A stretch of DNA of 64,000 nucleotides from Proteiniborus ethanoligenes. GTDB taxonomy: Bacteria; Bacillota; Clostridia; Tissierellales; Proteiniboraceae. The DNA is taken from NCBI RefSeq assembly GCF_900107485.1, contig NZ_FNQE01000013.1:1-64000 (forward strand), in the 5' to 3' direction. A model generated the notes under the pieces. It was given only the letters and a program-made list of their open reading frames with translations, made no database searches and was not told the origin of the DNA. Shown piece by piece: positions 1-8,593 of this stretch (its first letter is position 1; the number at the start of each line of letters is the position of its first letter). A program made the position numbers and the translations under genes.

Positions 1-297
1 TTTCATAGCGATAGAGGTTTTCAATATACTAATAATTCCTTTAAAAGTAAGATTAATAAAGCAGGGATGACACAAAGTATGTCTAGAGTTGGTAAATGTA
101 TTGATAATGGTCCTATGGAAGGATTTTTTGGGATTTTAAAAGCTGAGATGTTTTATGGAAAAACCTTTAAATCTCTTGAAGATTTAAAAGAAGAAATAAT
201 CAAATATATTAAATTCTACAATGAAGAAAGATTTCAAAAAAGATTAGGGTGTATGGCTCCTTTAGAATATAGAAACCACACACCCAAAAGTGCATAA
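1..297 (+). CDS. IS3-family transposase OrfB, C-terminal part
   Basis: The reading frame is open from the first base and ends at a TAA at 295-297; the start is outside the window. It is the rve-type integrase catalytic core that cuts and joins the element's ends. The visible part begins with FHSDRG, carrying the second acidic residue of the DDE triad, and continues to NGPMEGFFGILKAEM, where the final catalytic Glu sits. The tail with FYNEERFQKRLG and the PLEYR-type ending is typical of IS3/IS150 OrfB. The internal ATG at 67 is not the real start because the HSDRG motif lies upstream of it. No frameshift is seen in the visible portion. Confidence 0.88.
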   Translation, partial: FHSDRGFQYTNNSFKSKINKAGMTQSMSRVGKCIDNGPMEGFFGILKAEMFYGKTFKSLEDLKEEIIKYIKFYNEERFQKRLGCMAPLEYRNHTPKSA

Positions 298-339
298 AAC
301 TTAATTAAATTAGTTGTCTACTTGACAAGGGTCAGTTCA
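1..339 (+). mobile_element. IS3-family insertion sequence, right part
   Basis: The right portion of an IS3-family (IS150-like) element: the transposase OrfB C-terminus followed 17 bases later by a terminal repeat. The probable right inverted repeat lies at 315-339 and ends in gggtcagttca, a form common at the ends of this IS group. The left end lies outside the window, so length and integrity of the whole copy cannot be judged. Confidence 0.8.
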
Positions 340-751
340 AGGAGATTATTAGGAAGTATTTTAGCGAGTTAGAATAGTGTAGAATAGTATGGAATTTAGG
401 ATAAAATACACGCTCACGGTTAGCAGTCGGGCTAAACAAATTTATTTGTTCGCTACGCTCACATAAATTTGAAGCCCTTTGCATTTGGCCTACCATCGAT
501 TCACTTCATGAATCGGGTTAGGTCATAATCGGTCACGAATAATTCTATAGCTCATTTCGGTAAAAAATCCTACAACTTGCAAACTCACTACGCTTAAACA
601 GTACAAGTTGCTTAACGGATTTTTCACCTGCATTCGCTAAGAATTATAGTCGTGACCTGCAAATGTTCGCTTAGTATTTTATCCTAAATTCCTAAAATAG
701 GTATCATGATTTTATTCAAATTTGTATTTTTAAAGAATAGAGGTGTATTAA
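340..751. other. Gene-free block with nested palindromes
   Basis: No convincing gene on either strand. Almost the whole stretch is a nested palindromic element at 391-692, described separately. The remaining bases before 752 contain only the ribosome site of the MoxR gene. Confidence 0.7.
391..692. repeat. Long nested palindromic element
   Basis: Outer arms 391-409 (ggaatttaggataaaatac) and 674-692 are a perfect 19-bp inverted repeat. Inside are further hairpins: 429-477 (gggct...agccc with aaatttat/ataaattt), 487-523 (cctacc...ggttagg around gattca/tgaatc), and a pair ggtcacga (531) with tcgtgacc (650-657) enclosing another stem built on acaacttg/caagttg. No protein is encoded. A shorter block at 59357-59515 shares the cctaacccgatt...aatcg..ggtagg hairpin module. 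It could be a MITE-like element, a structured RNA or a relic; the sequence shows only the structure. Confidence 0.7.
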
Positions 752-1729
752 ATGGAAATAGCTGAAAAGGATATAATGGATTTTAGAGAGAAGACGGAAA
801 AAATCAAAGCAGAAATAGGAAAAGCGATAATAGGACAAAAGGATGTTATAGAACAGGTATTGATTGCAATCCTATGTGAAGGCAATGTACTATTAGAAGG
901 TGTACCTGGCCTAGGGAAAACTCAGCTTGTAAAGACAATAGGCAAGGTCCTTGATTTAGAATTTTCAAGAATACAATTTACTCCAGACTTAATGCCTGCA
1001 GACGTAGTAGGGACTAATATTATTTCTCAAGATGAAAAGGGTGTCGGCAGATTTACATTTCAAAAAGGACCTATATTTAGCAATATAGTCCTTGCAGATG
1101 AGATAAACAGAGCAACACCAAAAACTCAAAGTGCAATGCTAGAGGCAATGCAGGAAAAGACCGTTACAGTAGGTAATCATACTTATACCATGAGTAAGCC
1201 TTTTTTCGTATTAGCCACTCAAAACCCTATAGAGATGGAAGGAACATATCCATTGCCTGAAGCTCAAATGGACAGGTTTTTATTTAAGTTAGATGTTAAG
1301 TTTCCTAAGCTAGAGGAGCTTAGTCAAATAGTTAGTATTACCACCTCAGTTAATGAAAATGAATTAGAAAAAGTAAGCAATGGAGAAGAGCTTATTAAAA
1401 TGGCCAATATTGCTAAGGATGTTCCTGTGGCGAAGCCTGTTATGGATTATGCTATGAAGCTTATACTAGGGACACATCCAGAAGAAAGCTTAAGTCCAGA
1501 AATAACTAAAAAATATGTAAGATATGGCTCAAGCCCTAGAGGAGCACAGGCAATCATTAAAGCAGCTAGAGTAAAAGCTTTAATGGAAGGAAGATACAAT
1601 GTAGCCTTTGATGACATTAACTATGCAGCTTATCCAGTACTGAGGCACAGAGTACTACTAAACTTTGAAGCAGTATCAGATAATATTAGCAGTGAAAAAA
1701 TAATCCAAGAAATAATACTTAGTTCTTAA
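752..1729 (+). CDS. MoxR-family AAA+ ATPase
   Basis: A 325-residue MoxR-type AAA+ ATPase, of normal length for the family. These are cytoplasmic ATP-driven chaperones that work with VWA-domain proteins, often to mature or insert metals into partner complexes. Walker A GVPGLGKT is near residues 50-57 and Walker B VLADEINRA near 114-122; ATQNPIE (sensor 1) and EAQMDRF follow. The ATG at 752 is preceded by agaggtg. It heads a cluster with a DUF58 protein and two VWA membrane proteins, the classic MoxR neighbourhood. The substrate of this particular set cannot be read from sequence. Confidence 0.93.
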   Translation: MEIAEKDIMDFREKTEKIKAEIGKAIIGQKDVIEQVLIAILCEGNVLLEGVPGLGKTQLVKTIGKVLDLEFSRIQFTPDLMPADVVGTNIISQDEKGVGRFTFQKGPIFSNIVLADEINRATPKTQSAMLEAMQEKTVTVGNHTYTMSKPFFVLATQNPIEMEGTYPLPEAQMDRFLFKLDVKFPKLEELSQIVSITTSVNENELEKVSNGEELIKMANIAKDVPVAKPVMDYAMKLILGTHPEESLSPEITKKYVRYGSSPRGAQAIIKAARVKALMEGRYNVAFDDINYAAYPVLRHRVLLNFEAVSDNISSEKIIQEIILSS

Positions 1730-1828
1730 CTTAGTTGTTAGTTGCTAGCTCTTAGTTCTTAGCTAACTACTAATAAAGGATTGAGAAATAATTAAGAATT
1801 AAAAATTGATTAGAGATATTTGTTCTGT

Positions 1829-1856
1829 CATACTGAGCGTAAGCGAAGTATCTCTA
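1829..1856 (+). repeat. Dispersed TCAT.CTGAGCG-type repeat
   Basis: Short intergenic sequence tgtcatactgagcgtaagcg followed by aagtatctc, an imperfect copy of a palindromic motif widely dispersed in bacterial genomes. Similar copies occur at about 61877-61905 (opposite orientation) and 62000-62022. The flanking 1735-1825 holds ttagttgttagttgctag-like simple repeats but no gene. Confidence 0.5.
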
Positions 1857-1859
1857 AGG

Positions 1860-1931
1860 GTTTAACAACTGTTCAACTATTGTTCAACAACTGTTTAACC
1901 ATTGTTCAACTACCGTTCAACTATTGTTCAA
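1860..1931 (+). repeat. 11-bp tandem repeat, 6.5 units
   Basis: Units of GTTCAACTATT and close variants run without interruption from 1860: units start at 1860, 1871, 1882, 1893, 1904, 1915 and a half unit at 1926. The array stops two bases before the aaagga ribosome site of the DUF58 gene. Because the unit length is not a multiple of three and it lies outside the likely coding region, changes in copy number would alter leader spacing rather than the protein. Confidence 0.85.
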
Positions 1932-1946
1932 AAAAGGATTGATTAT

Positions 1947-2816
1947 ATGGAACAAAGACTTATAGATAGTGGTTTATTAAAAAAACTAGAGTCCTTAAAG
2001 CTTAATTCTAGTATAATCCTGAATAAAGGCTATGGTGGAGGCAGAAAATCTAAAAGCAAAGGTTCCTCTGTAGAGTTTTCTGATTTTAGAGAATATGCTC
2101 CTGGGGATGACTTTAGAAAAATTGACTGGAACGCATATGGAAGATTTCATAAGCTTTTTATTAAACTGTTTATGGAAGAAAGAGAAGCAAATATTAATAT
2201 TTTTATAGATAACTCTAAGTCAATGGATTTTGGGAATCCTAAAAAATCTACTATAGGAAAGCAATTAGCATTGGCAATAGGATATTTAAGCCTAGTAAAT
2301 ATGGATAGAGTCAATATTTATACTTCTAAAGAAGGCAAGCTAGAAGGCTTAGAGGGACTAAGCGGTAAAAATAACGCTTACAGATTAGCTGGATACCTAG
2401 ACAGTATAGACTTCCATGAATCAGAGGATGTTTTTTCACTTACGAAAACAAGAGGATATAAAAGAGGAATATCAATAATAATATCTGACTTGTTTTCAGA
2501 TGGCTTTGAAGAAATAGTTAAGTATTTAGCCTTTATGAATCAAAGCATAGCAGTACTAAATGTGCTTTCAGCTGAGGAAATAAATCCTTTATACTCAGGT
2601 GATATAAGGCTAATTGACAGTGAAACAGAGGAAGGAAAGGATATTAGCATAACCCAATCCGTTATCAGTTCATATGAAAAAACATTACAGAAATTTATAA
2701 ATAGAAACAAGGAAATATGTAGAAAATTTAGCTGTCAATACAGCTTGATTTCAAATCAGCTTTCAATTGAAGCAATTATTTTTGATAATTTAACTAGTGC
2801 AGGAATATTGAGGTGA
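1947..2816 (+). CDS. DUF58 domain protein (MoxR partner)
   Basis: A 289-residue DUF58 protein, the usual companion of MoxR ATPases. The conserved block YAPGDDFRKIDWNAYGR sits near residues 50-66 and is followed by a VWA-like segment with a DxSxS metal site (INIFIDNSKSM, about 83-93). The frame is open further upstream to a TTG at 1902, but that stretch is made of the 11-bp tandem repeat; the ATG at 1947 has aaagga eight bases upstream and is the better start. No membrane segment is visible, so it is probably cytoplasmic. It ends four bases before the next gene and is surely co-transcribed with it. Function beyond the association is unknown. Confidence 0.88.
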   Translation: MEQRLIDSGLLKKLESLKLNSSIILNKGYGGGRKSKSKGSSVEFSDFREYAPGDDFRKIDWNAYGRFHKLFIKLFMEEREANINIFIDNSKSMDFGNPKKSTIGKQLALAIGYLSLVNMDRVNIYTSKEGKLEGLEGLSGKNNAYRLAGYLDSIDFHESEDVFSLTKTRGYKRGISIIISDLFSDGFEEIVKYLAFMNQSIAVLNVLSAEEINPLYSGDIRLIDSETEEGKDISITQSVISSYEKTLQKFINRNKEICRKFSCQYSLISNQLSIEAIIFDNLTSAGILR

Positions 2817-2820
2817 AATA

Positions 2821-4611
2821 ATGAGCTTTTATTCTCCGATTTTCTTTTTGCTTTTTATAGGTTTGGTACCTATTATAATTATGTATTTACTAAAAAAACA
2901 GCATACAGAGCTTACCATATCTAGTAATTATTTATGGGAGAAGGCTCTCCGAGATGTGGAAGCAAACAGACCTTGGCAGAAGCTAAAGAAAAATCTTCTG
3001 CTTATTTTGCAATTATTAATTTTTTCATTAGCAGTCTTTGCATTAGCACGTCCATTTATTTTTTCAAATGCTATAAGTGGGGGTCATACTATTATAGTCC
3101 TAGATACATCCTTGAGTATGCAAGGGAAATCGAAGGACAGTACTAGATTTGACATTGGAAAAAAAGAAGGCGAAAAGCTAATAGAAAATCTTAGACCAGA
3201 TAGTAGAGTTACTATTATTGCAATGGATGCTACACCTAATATTATATTAAACAGTACAAAAGACCAGAAGCTAGCGAGGAAAAAGCTAGAGGAGCTAAAG
3301 CCTTCCAACACTGTAGATAATGTGGAGGAAACCATATCTCTTTTGAAGGCAATGGTCAAGGATGAAGAGGACTATTCCATACTTGTGTTTACAGATAAAG
3401 GGATTGAAGCGGATATAGATAATTTATTTGTAAATTACATTGATGGAGAAGAAAAAAATATAGCTATAGATAATATTTCCCACTCTATTGATAAAAATGG
3501 TATTACTGCTCTTACAAGAGTTACAAACTATTCAGACGAGGATGTAAAATTTGATTTATCACTGTATGTAGATAATAAACTTAGTGATGTTAAAGAAATT
3601 AGCCTTCCTCCAAGAGAAAGCAATAATATTTATTGGCAGGGAATTCATCCTAATGTAGGAATAATAACAGTAGAAGCAGATATAGATGACAGCTTAAAAG
3701 AGGATAATATAAGATATCATGTAGTAAATCCTAATCCTATAAAAAAAGCATTATTAATGACTAAGGGAAATGTATTTCTAGAGAAGGCCATTAGCTTAAA
3801 TAATAATGTAGAATTATATAAGATAAATGAAGCTTCAGAGAATATAGAAGGATATGATTTATATATTTTTGATGGTATGGCTCCAGAAAAGCTTCCTACA
3901 GATGGCAATATTATTATGATAAATCTTGAAAACAATGAATTGTTTAAAGCTCCTGTTGTAAAATTTGGTGAGCTAAAGGCATTAAATGATGAATTGTTTA
4001 AATATGTGAATCTTGACTTTTCTCTAAGTGAGGCCAGATATATTAAAGACGCTGATTGGATTGAACCAGTGCTTTTAATAGATGATAATACTGTAATTGG
4101 AAAGGGACAAAAAGATAATCAAAAGATGATAGTCTTAGGCTTTGACTTTCACCATACAGATTTTCCGCTTAAAATAGACTTTCCTATTTTTGTTCAAAGC
4201 ATGCTAGATTATACTTTAAACATTGGAATTCAAGAAAAGACTAACATATTAGTAGGGGAAGGCCTGAATCTAAACATTTTACCTAAAACTGAGGAAATAA
4301 GTATAATAAAACCAGATGGAAAAAAAGAAATGCTGTCCTTATCTTTAGCATTGTCACCATATACTGCACAGGAGCTAGGTGTATATAAGATAGAACAAAG
4401 GATAGGAGAAGAATTGCCTATTAGCTACTTTGCTTCAAATGTAAATACACAGCATGAGTCAATGTACCAATCCATGACAAATGAAGAGAGAGAAGAAATG
4501 GCTCAGGAAGGAAAAAAGGTAAAAGGTGAGAGAAGCATTAGCAATATATTGCTGCTTTTAGCAATTCTAATATTAGCAGCTGAATGGGTGGTGTATAGTC
4601 GTGGTAATTAA
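2821..4611 (+). CDS. BatA-like VWA membrane protein
   Basis: A 596-residue membrane protein. Residues about 1-80 match the BatA N-terminal domain: a hydrophobic helix, LLKKQ, then RPWQKLKKNLLLILQ leading into a second helix and ALARPF. A VWA domain follows with the metal-site motif DTSLSM near 95-100. A long extracytoplasmic region and one C-terminal membrane helix (about 574-592) complete it. Such proteins present a VWA domain at the membrane and work with MoxR/DUF58 partners. It overlaps the next gene by 11 bases, implying translational coupling. The Bat name reflects family likeness only; a role in aerotolerance is not shown. Confidence 0.82.
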   Translation: MSFYSPIFFLLFIGLVPIIIMYLLKKQHTELTISSNYLWEKALRDVEANRPWQKLKKNLLLILQLLIFSLAVFALARPFIFSNAISGGHTIIVLDTSLSMQGKSKDSTRFDIGKKEGEKLIENLRPDSRVTIIAMDATPNIILNSTKDQKLARKKLEELKPSNTVDNVEETISLLKAMVKDEEDYSILVFTDKGIEADIDNLFVNYIDGEEKNIAIDNISHSIDKNGITALTRVTNYSDEDVKFDLSLYVDNKLSDVKEISLPPRESNNIYWQGIHPNVGIITVEADIDDSLKEDNIRYHVVNPNPIKKALLMTKGNVFLEKAISLNNNVELYKINEASENIEGYDLYIFDGMAPEKLPTDGNIIMINLENNELFKAPVVKFGELKALNDELFKYVNLDFSLSEARYIKDADWIEPVLLIDDNTVIGKGQKDNQKMIVLGFDFHHTDFPLKIDFPIFVQSMLDYTLNIGIQEKTNILVGEGLNLNILPKTEEISIIKPDGKKEMLSLSLALSPYTAQELGVYKIEQRIGEELPISYFASNVNTQHESMYQSMTNEEREEMAQEGKKVKGERSISNILLLLAILILAAEWVVYSRGN

Positions 4612-7399
4612 ATTTAGCAATCCATTAGCTTTAGTATTAATGCCTTTAATCTTGATTTCCTTTTATTATTTTAGTAGAAGCTTAAAGTCTATGAATAAGG
4701 ATAAATATAGAATGATATTAGCTATAAGGAGTACAGTAGCGATTTTGTTAATACTAGCTTTAGCAGGGATGAATATTAGAACATATGTAGATAATATAGC
4801 TACTGTATTTGCTGTAGATTTATCAGATAGTACAAGAAACCAGCATGAAGAGTATAAAAAGTTTATAGAGGAAGCACTGGAGCATACTACAAAAAAAGAC
4901 AAGGTAGGGATAATTACCTTTGGACAAAATGGGGAAATAGAATATCCATTAAGAGATGATTTAGAGTCTATAGAATTTCAGACAAAGCCTAATGGAGGCC
5001 TTTCTAACATAGAAAAAGGACTTAAAATAGCTCAGACACTACTTCCTGATGATAGTATGAGAAGAATAGTTCTTCTCACTGATGGAGAAGAAAATACGGG
5101 AAATAGTAGTCTCGAAGCCTCCTTAATTAAAAATAAAGATATTAGCTTTAAAATATATAGTCCCGAAAAAATTCAGAGAGAAGATGTTCAGTTAAAAGGA
5201 ATAGATGTTCCTAGCAAGCTTTATGAGAATCAGGAATTTGACATAGTTATAGAGATATTTAGCAATGTAAAAACCAAGGGAAGACTTTCCTTGTATAGAG
5301 ATAATGAATTGTCAGGTGAAAGAGAAATAAATATTGAAAAAGGTAAAAATAGATTTGTATTTAGTGATGTGGCACAGGGATCGGGTTTTAAAACATATAA
5401 AGCAGTCATAACTTCACCTGTAGACAGCCTAACACAGAACAATGAATACTCTACATTTACAGAAATACAAGGTACACCTAGAATATTGTTAATTGAGGGA
5501 GAAAGCGGACAGGGAAGAGAAATATATAAGCTACTAGAAGCCTCTAGTATAGAGGTGGATTATATAAAGGATAAGGAGGCACCTATAAGTCTTTCTGAGT
5601 TGGTTAAATATAAAACTATAGTTATGAGCGATGTGTCTCTTGAACACATAGAAGGTGGTTTTTTAAATTCATTGAAAAGCTATGTACGAGACTATGGAGG
5701 AGGACTACTAGTATCCGGAGGAGAAAATAGCTTTGCACTAGGTGGATACTATAAAACACCTTTAGAGGAAATACTACCTGTAGACATGGAGATGAAGGTA
5801 AAGGGAGAGGTGCCTAGTCTAGGCCTTATGCTGGTCATAGATAAGTCAGGCAGTATGGAAGGCGGACAATTTGGTATAAACAAAATGGAAATAGCAAAGG
5901 AAGCAGCAATTAAGGCTGTAAACTCTCTTAAGCCAAAGGATAAAATAGGTGTTATAGCCTTTGACGGAACAGCCCAATGGGTAGTGAGGATATCTACAAC
6001 AGATGATGAGGAAAGCATTAAATCAGCCATTGGAGCTATTAGAGCAGGTGGTGGCACTAGTATTCTCCCTGCATTAGACGAAGCATATTTAGCTTTAAAG
6101 GATGCAGATACTAAGCTAAAGCATATAATTCTTCTTACAGATGGACAGGCAGAATCAACAGGCTATGAAGTTTTAATGGATAATATAAAAGAAGAAGGTA
6201 TCACAGTATCTACAGTAGCTGTTGGTGGTGATTCAGATACTAGACTATTAGAATGGATTGCTGGTACTGGTAACGGCAGATATTATTTTGCAGATGAATT
6301 TTCATCAATACCTGAAATATTTACTAAGGAAACATTCTTAGCTTCAAAAGCCTATATAAACAATAGGAGCTTTACACCGGTGATTTCAAATATCCATGAT
6401 ATAATAAGTCCATTTCATGAAGGAATACCTAACTTAGATGGATATATTGGAGCATCTAGCAAGGAAAGAGCAACTACAATACTTATTAGTGATGTAGGAG
6501 ATCCAATATTAGTTTCATGGCAATATGGCTTAGGTAGGACTGTAGCATGGACATCAGATTTAAATGGAAGCTGGAGTGGGGAATATTTATCTACCCAGGA
6601 AGGGATAGATTTTATTAAAAACATGATTGAATGGACCTTCCCAAGAGCATCTAGCGATACAATTGCCTTTGAAACGGTTAATAATGGAGATGAACAAGAA
6701 ATAATTGTAACAAATATTGATGAATTTCATCAGGATATAAGTACTGTAGCTACTATAATAGCACCAGATTTAAATACTTTTGATATAGAATTAGTACCTT
6801 CTAAGCCAGGAGAATATAGAGGAAATTTCCCAGTTTCTAATAAAGGTGTATATATAGTTAAGGTAAACCAATATAAAGATGGAGATATAGTAAATTCTTC
6901 AAACAATGTAGTGTTATCAAATTATTCTAAGGAATATGATAATACTTCTAATATGAATATATTAGAAGTATTAAAAAACAGGTCTGGTGGAGAATTTATT
7001 ACAAACCCAAATGAAGTATTTATAGATGATTTAGATAGAGTATATGGAAGCAGAGAATTGTATCCCTTACTTATTTCAATGGCATTAGTGCTATTCATTT
7101 TTGATATTGGAATAAGAAGACTAAATTTAGGATTGATTAGATTTAAACGAAAAAAGGAAAGCATTCAAGAGAATGTTACTAATAATATTAAGAATGCAAC
7201 TAAAGCAAAAAAAGAAGCTCATATAAGAAGTACTATGTCCCAAAGCTTTAATGACCTAGGAGCTGATGCCCTTAGCTATAAGACAGAAAAAGAAGAAGCA
7301 GGTAAAACTAAAGAAGAAAAAAGAGAAAGTGAGAAATCATCAGACCAAAGCCTAGATACTTCTAGACTGTTAAAAGCAAAGGATAAGAAAAGGAGATAA
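4601..7399 (+). CDS. Large membrane protein with two VWA domains
   Basis: A 932-residue protein starting at a GTG inside the previous gene. Two N-terminal membrane helices (about 8-26 and 38-58) precede a first VWA-like domain (AVDLSDSTR near 71). A glutamine-amidotransferase-like segment (GGGLLVSGGENSFALGG near 365) leads into a second VWA domain with an intact DKSGSM metal site (about 412) and LLTDGQAE. A late membrane helix near 820-840 is followed by a highly charged tail of about 90 residues, Lys/Glu-rich and probably cytoplasmic. The layout matches VWA proteins at the end of MoxR-DUF58-BatA operons in Clostridia. The first VWA has DxSxS-like DLSDS. Substrate unknown. Confidence 0.8.
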   Translation: MVIKFSNPLALVLMPLILISFYYFSRSLKSMNKDKYRMILAIRSTVAILLILALAGMNIRTYVDNIATVFAVDLSDSTRNQHEEYKKFIEEALEHTTKKDKVGIITFGQNGEIEYPLRDDLESIEFQTKPNGGLSNIEKGLKIAQTLLPDDSMRRIVLLTDGEENTGNSSLEASLIKNKDISFKIYSPEKIQREDVQLKGIDVPSKLYENQEFDIVIEIFSNVKTKGRLSLYRDNELSGEREINIEKGKNRFVFSDVAQGSGFKTYKAVITSPVDSLTQNNEYSTFTEIQGTPRILLIEGESGQGREIYKLLEASSIEVDYIKDKEAPISLSELVKYKTIVMSDVSLEHIEGGFLNSLKSYVRDYGGGLLVSGGENSFALGGYYKTPLEEILPVDMEMKVKGEVPSLGLMLVIDKSGSMEGGQFGINKMEIAKEAAIKAVNSLKPKDKIGVIAFDGTAQWVVRISTTDDEESIKSAIGAIRAGGGTSILPALDEAYLALKDADTKLKHIILLTDGQAESTGYEVLMDNIKEEGITVSTVAVGGDSDTRLLEWIAGTGNGRYYFADEFSSIPEIFTKETFLASKAYINNRSFTPVISNIHDIISPFHEGIPNLDGYIGASSKERATTILISDVGDPILVSWQYGLGRTVAWTSDLNGSWSGEYLSTQEGIDFIKNMIEWTFPRASSDTIAFETVNNGDEQEIIVTNIDEFHQDISTVATIIAPDLNTFDIELVPSKPGEYRGNFPVSNKGVYIVKVNQYKDGDIVNSSNNVVLSNYSKEYDNTSNMNILEVLKNRSGGEFITNPNEVFIDDLDRVYGSRELYPLLISMALVLFIFDIGIRRLNLGLIRFKRKKESIQENVTNNIKNATKAKKEAHIRSTMSQSFNDLGADALSYKTEKEEAGKTKEEKRESEKSSDQSLDTSRLLKAKDKKRR

Positions 7400-7533
7400 A
7401 GAGAATTTACTAACAATATATAAAGAATCAGTATATAAGTTAATAAATTAAACATTAATTGTAACTAGTGTCGTAATGAATCAATATTATATAGCATAAA
7501 GAAGCTTCGTAATGAGATAAAAGGAGGAATATT

Positions 7534-8460
7534 ATGCTATCTAGTGTTGAATTTATTAGGCAGTCTTTAGAAACACATCTTTTTTTTGCTAGGATTATGA
7601 AGGAACATTCATTCTTTCTAGAAGTAGGCTTTACACCGAGAGACGTGAGTTTTTCTCAACAGGCAGACATGTTTAGAGTAGAATTCGATAGACTTTTGGG
7701 AGAGGTTATTTTTCTTTCAAATGGTGTAATTAGCCCTGGTGTAATTCAATCAGGAGAAGTAGTTACTCCATATACCCTAAAAGCTGAAATGGCATCAGCA
7801 TATCTTACAGGTGTACAGATACAAACACATCTTACACAAGCAGAAGAAGGATTGATGGGTAGAGAACATTTAATGTTTGCTCCTATGCATGAGCAAGCGG
7901 TATGTATGATTAACCAAAAAGCGATAGCTTTGTTGACAGCTTTGATTGACTTTAAACAAAATATATTATCTAATGTTTTGTCCTGCAATATGTTTACTGT
8001 TAATTATCCACTATTAATTGACCACATAATGAGAGAAGCTAAGTTGTATCTAAGAATAGTTAATAGGCTTCAGATGAGAGAGAAAATCGATATAGACAAA
8101 GAGATATATGAACAAGAACTATTCTGGAATAGAATCATGGCAGAGCATTCTAAGTTTATTCGAGGTTTACTTGATCCTACAGAAGAAGATTTGTTCAATT
8201 TAGCTAACAATTTTGGTAGAGAATTTGATAAATTAACAGAAGACGTAAAAAAAGCTATTAATAGAACTCTACCGATTTCGAAAGTAACGGAGGAAAGCCT
8301 TGAAGCTACAAAAAGAGTTAGAGATTTTAATGCTCAAGGGACACAAGGATTAATTGAATGTAAAATTAAATCAACAATAATTCCACTGTTAGGAGACCAT
8401 GTTCTCCGAGAGTCTAATCATTTTATACGTTTATTAAAAAAATTCCAGCAATTAGTTTAG
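7534..8460 (+). CDS. DUF2935 protein (ferritin-like helical repeats)
   Basis: A 308-residue soluble protein of the DUF2935 family, common in Bacillus and Clostridia. It is made of two similar halves: FARIMKEHSFFLEVGF near residue 20 and FWNRIMAEHSKFIRGLL near 195, each followed by a helix with EFDRLL/EFDKLT and, later, a HxxRE-type helix (HIMREAKLYLR, HVLRESNHFIR). The repeated His and Glu residues suggest a metal-binding helical bundle. No signal peptide. The ATG at 7534 has aaaggagg upstream. It is a single-gene unit closed by a strong terminator. The biological role is not established. Confidence 0.85.
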   Translation: MLSSVEFIRQSLETHLFFARIMKEHSFFLEVGFTPRDVSFSQQADMFRVEFDRLLGEVIFLSNGVISPGVIQSGEVVTPYTLKAEMASAYLTGVQIQTHLTQAEEGLMGREHLMFAPMHEQAVCMINQKAIALLTALIDFKQNILSNVLSCNMFTVNYPLLIDHIMREAKLYLRIVNRLQMREKIDIDKEIYEQELFWNRIMAEHSKFIRGLLDPTEEDLFNLANNFGREFDKLTEDVKKAINRTLPISKVTEESLEATKRVRDFNAQGTQGLIECKIKSTIIPLLGDHVLRESNHFIRLLKKFQQLV

Positions 8461-8479
8461 TAAAATGTTGAGAGTGTGT

Positions 8480-8515
8480 AAAAGGAAGTTTTTTTACTTC
8501 CTTTTTATTTTTTTT
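8480..8515 (+). terminator. Rho-independent terminator
   Basis: Stem aaaaggaagt / acttcctttt (8480-8489 with 8496-8505) followed by a T-rich run, 20 bases after the DUF2935 stop. Confidence 0.88.
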
Positions 8516-8593
8516 GCCTGTTATAAGCTCAAACCTGGGTATATTAGATTTAAGAGTAAAAAATAATAATATATAAATTAGGGAGATGAAAAT

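Noticed and set aside
1860-1931. CRISPR-like array
   Set aside because: Units are contiguous 11-mers without spacers, so it is a simple tandem repeat.
1902-1946. Upstream TTG start for the DUF58 gene
   Set aside because: The extra 15 codons are made of the 11-bp tandem repeat and the ATG at 1947 has the ribosome site.
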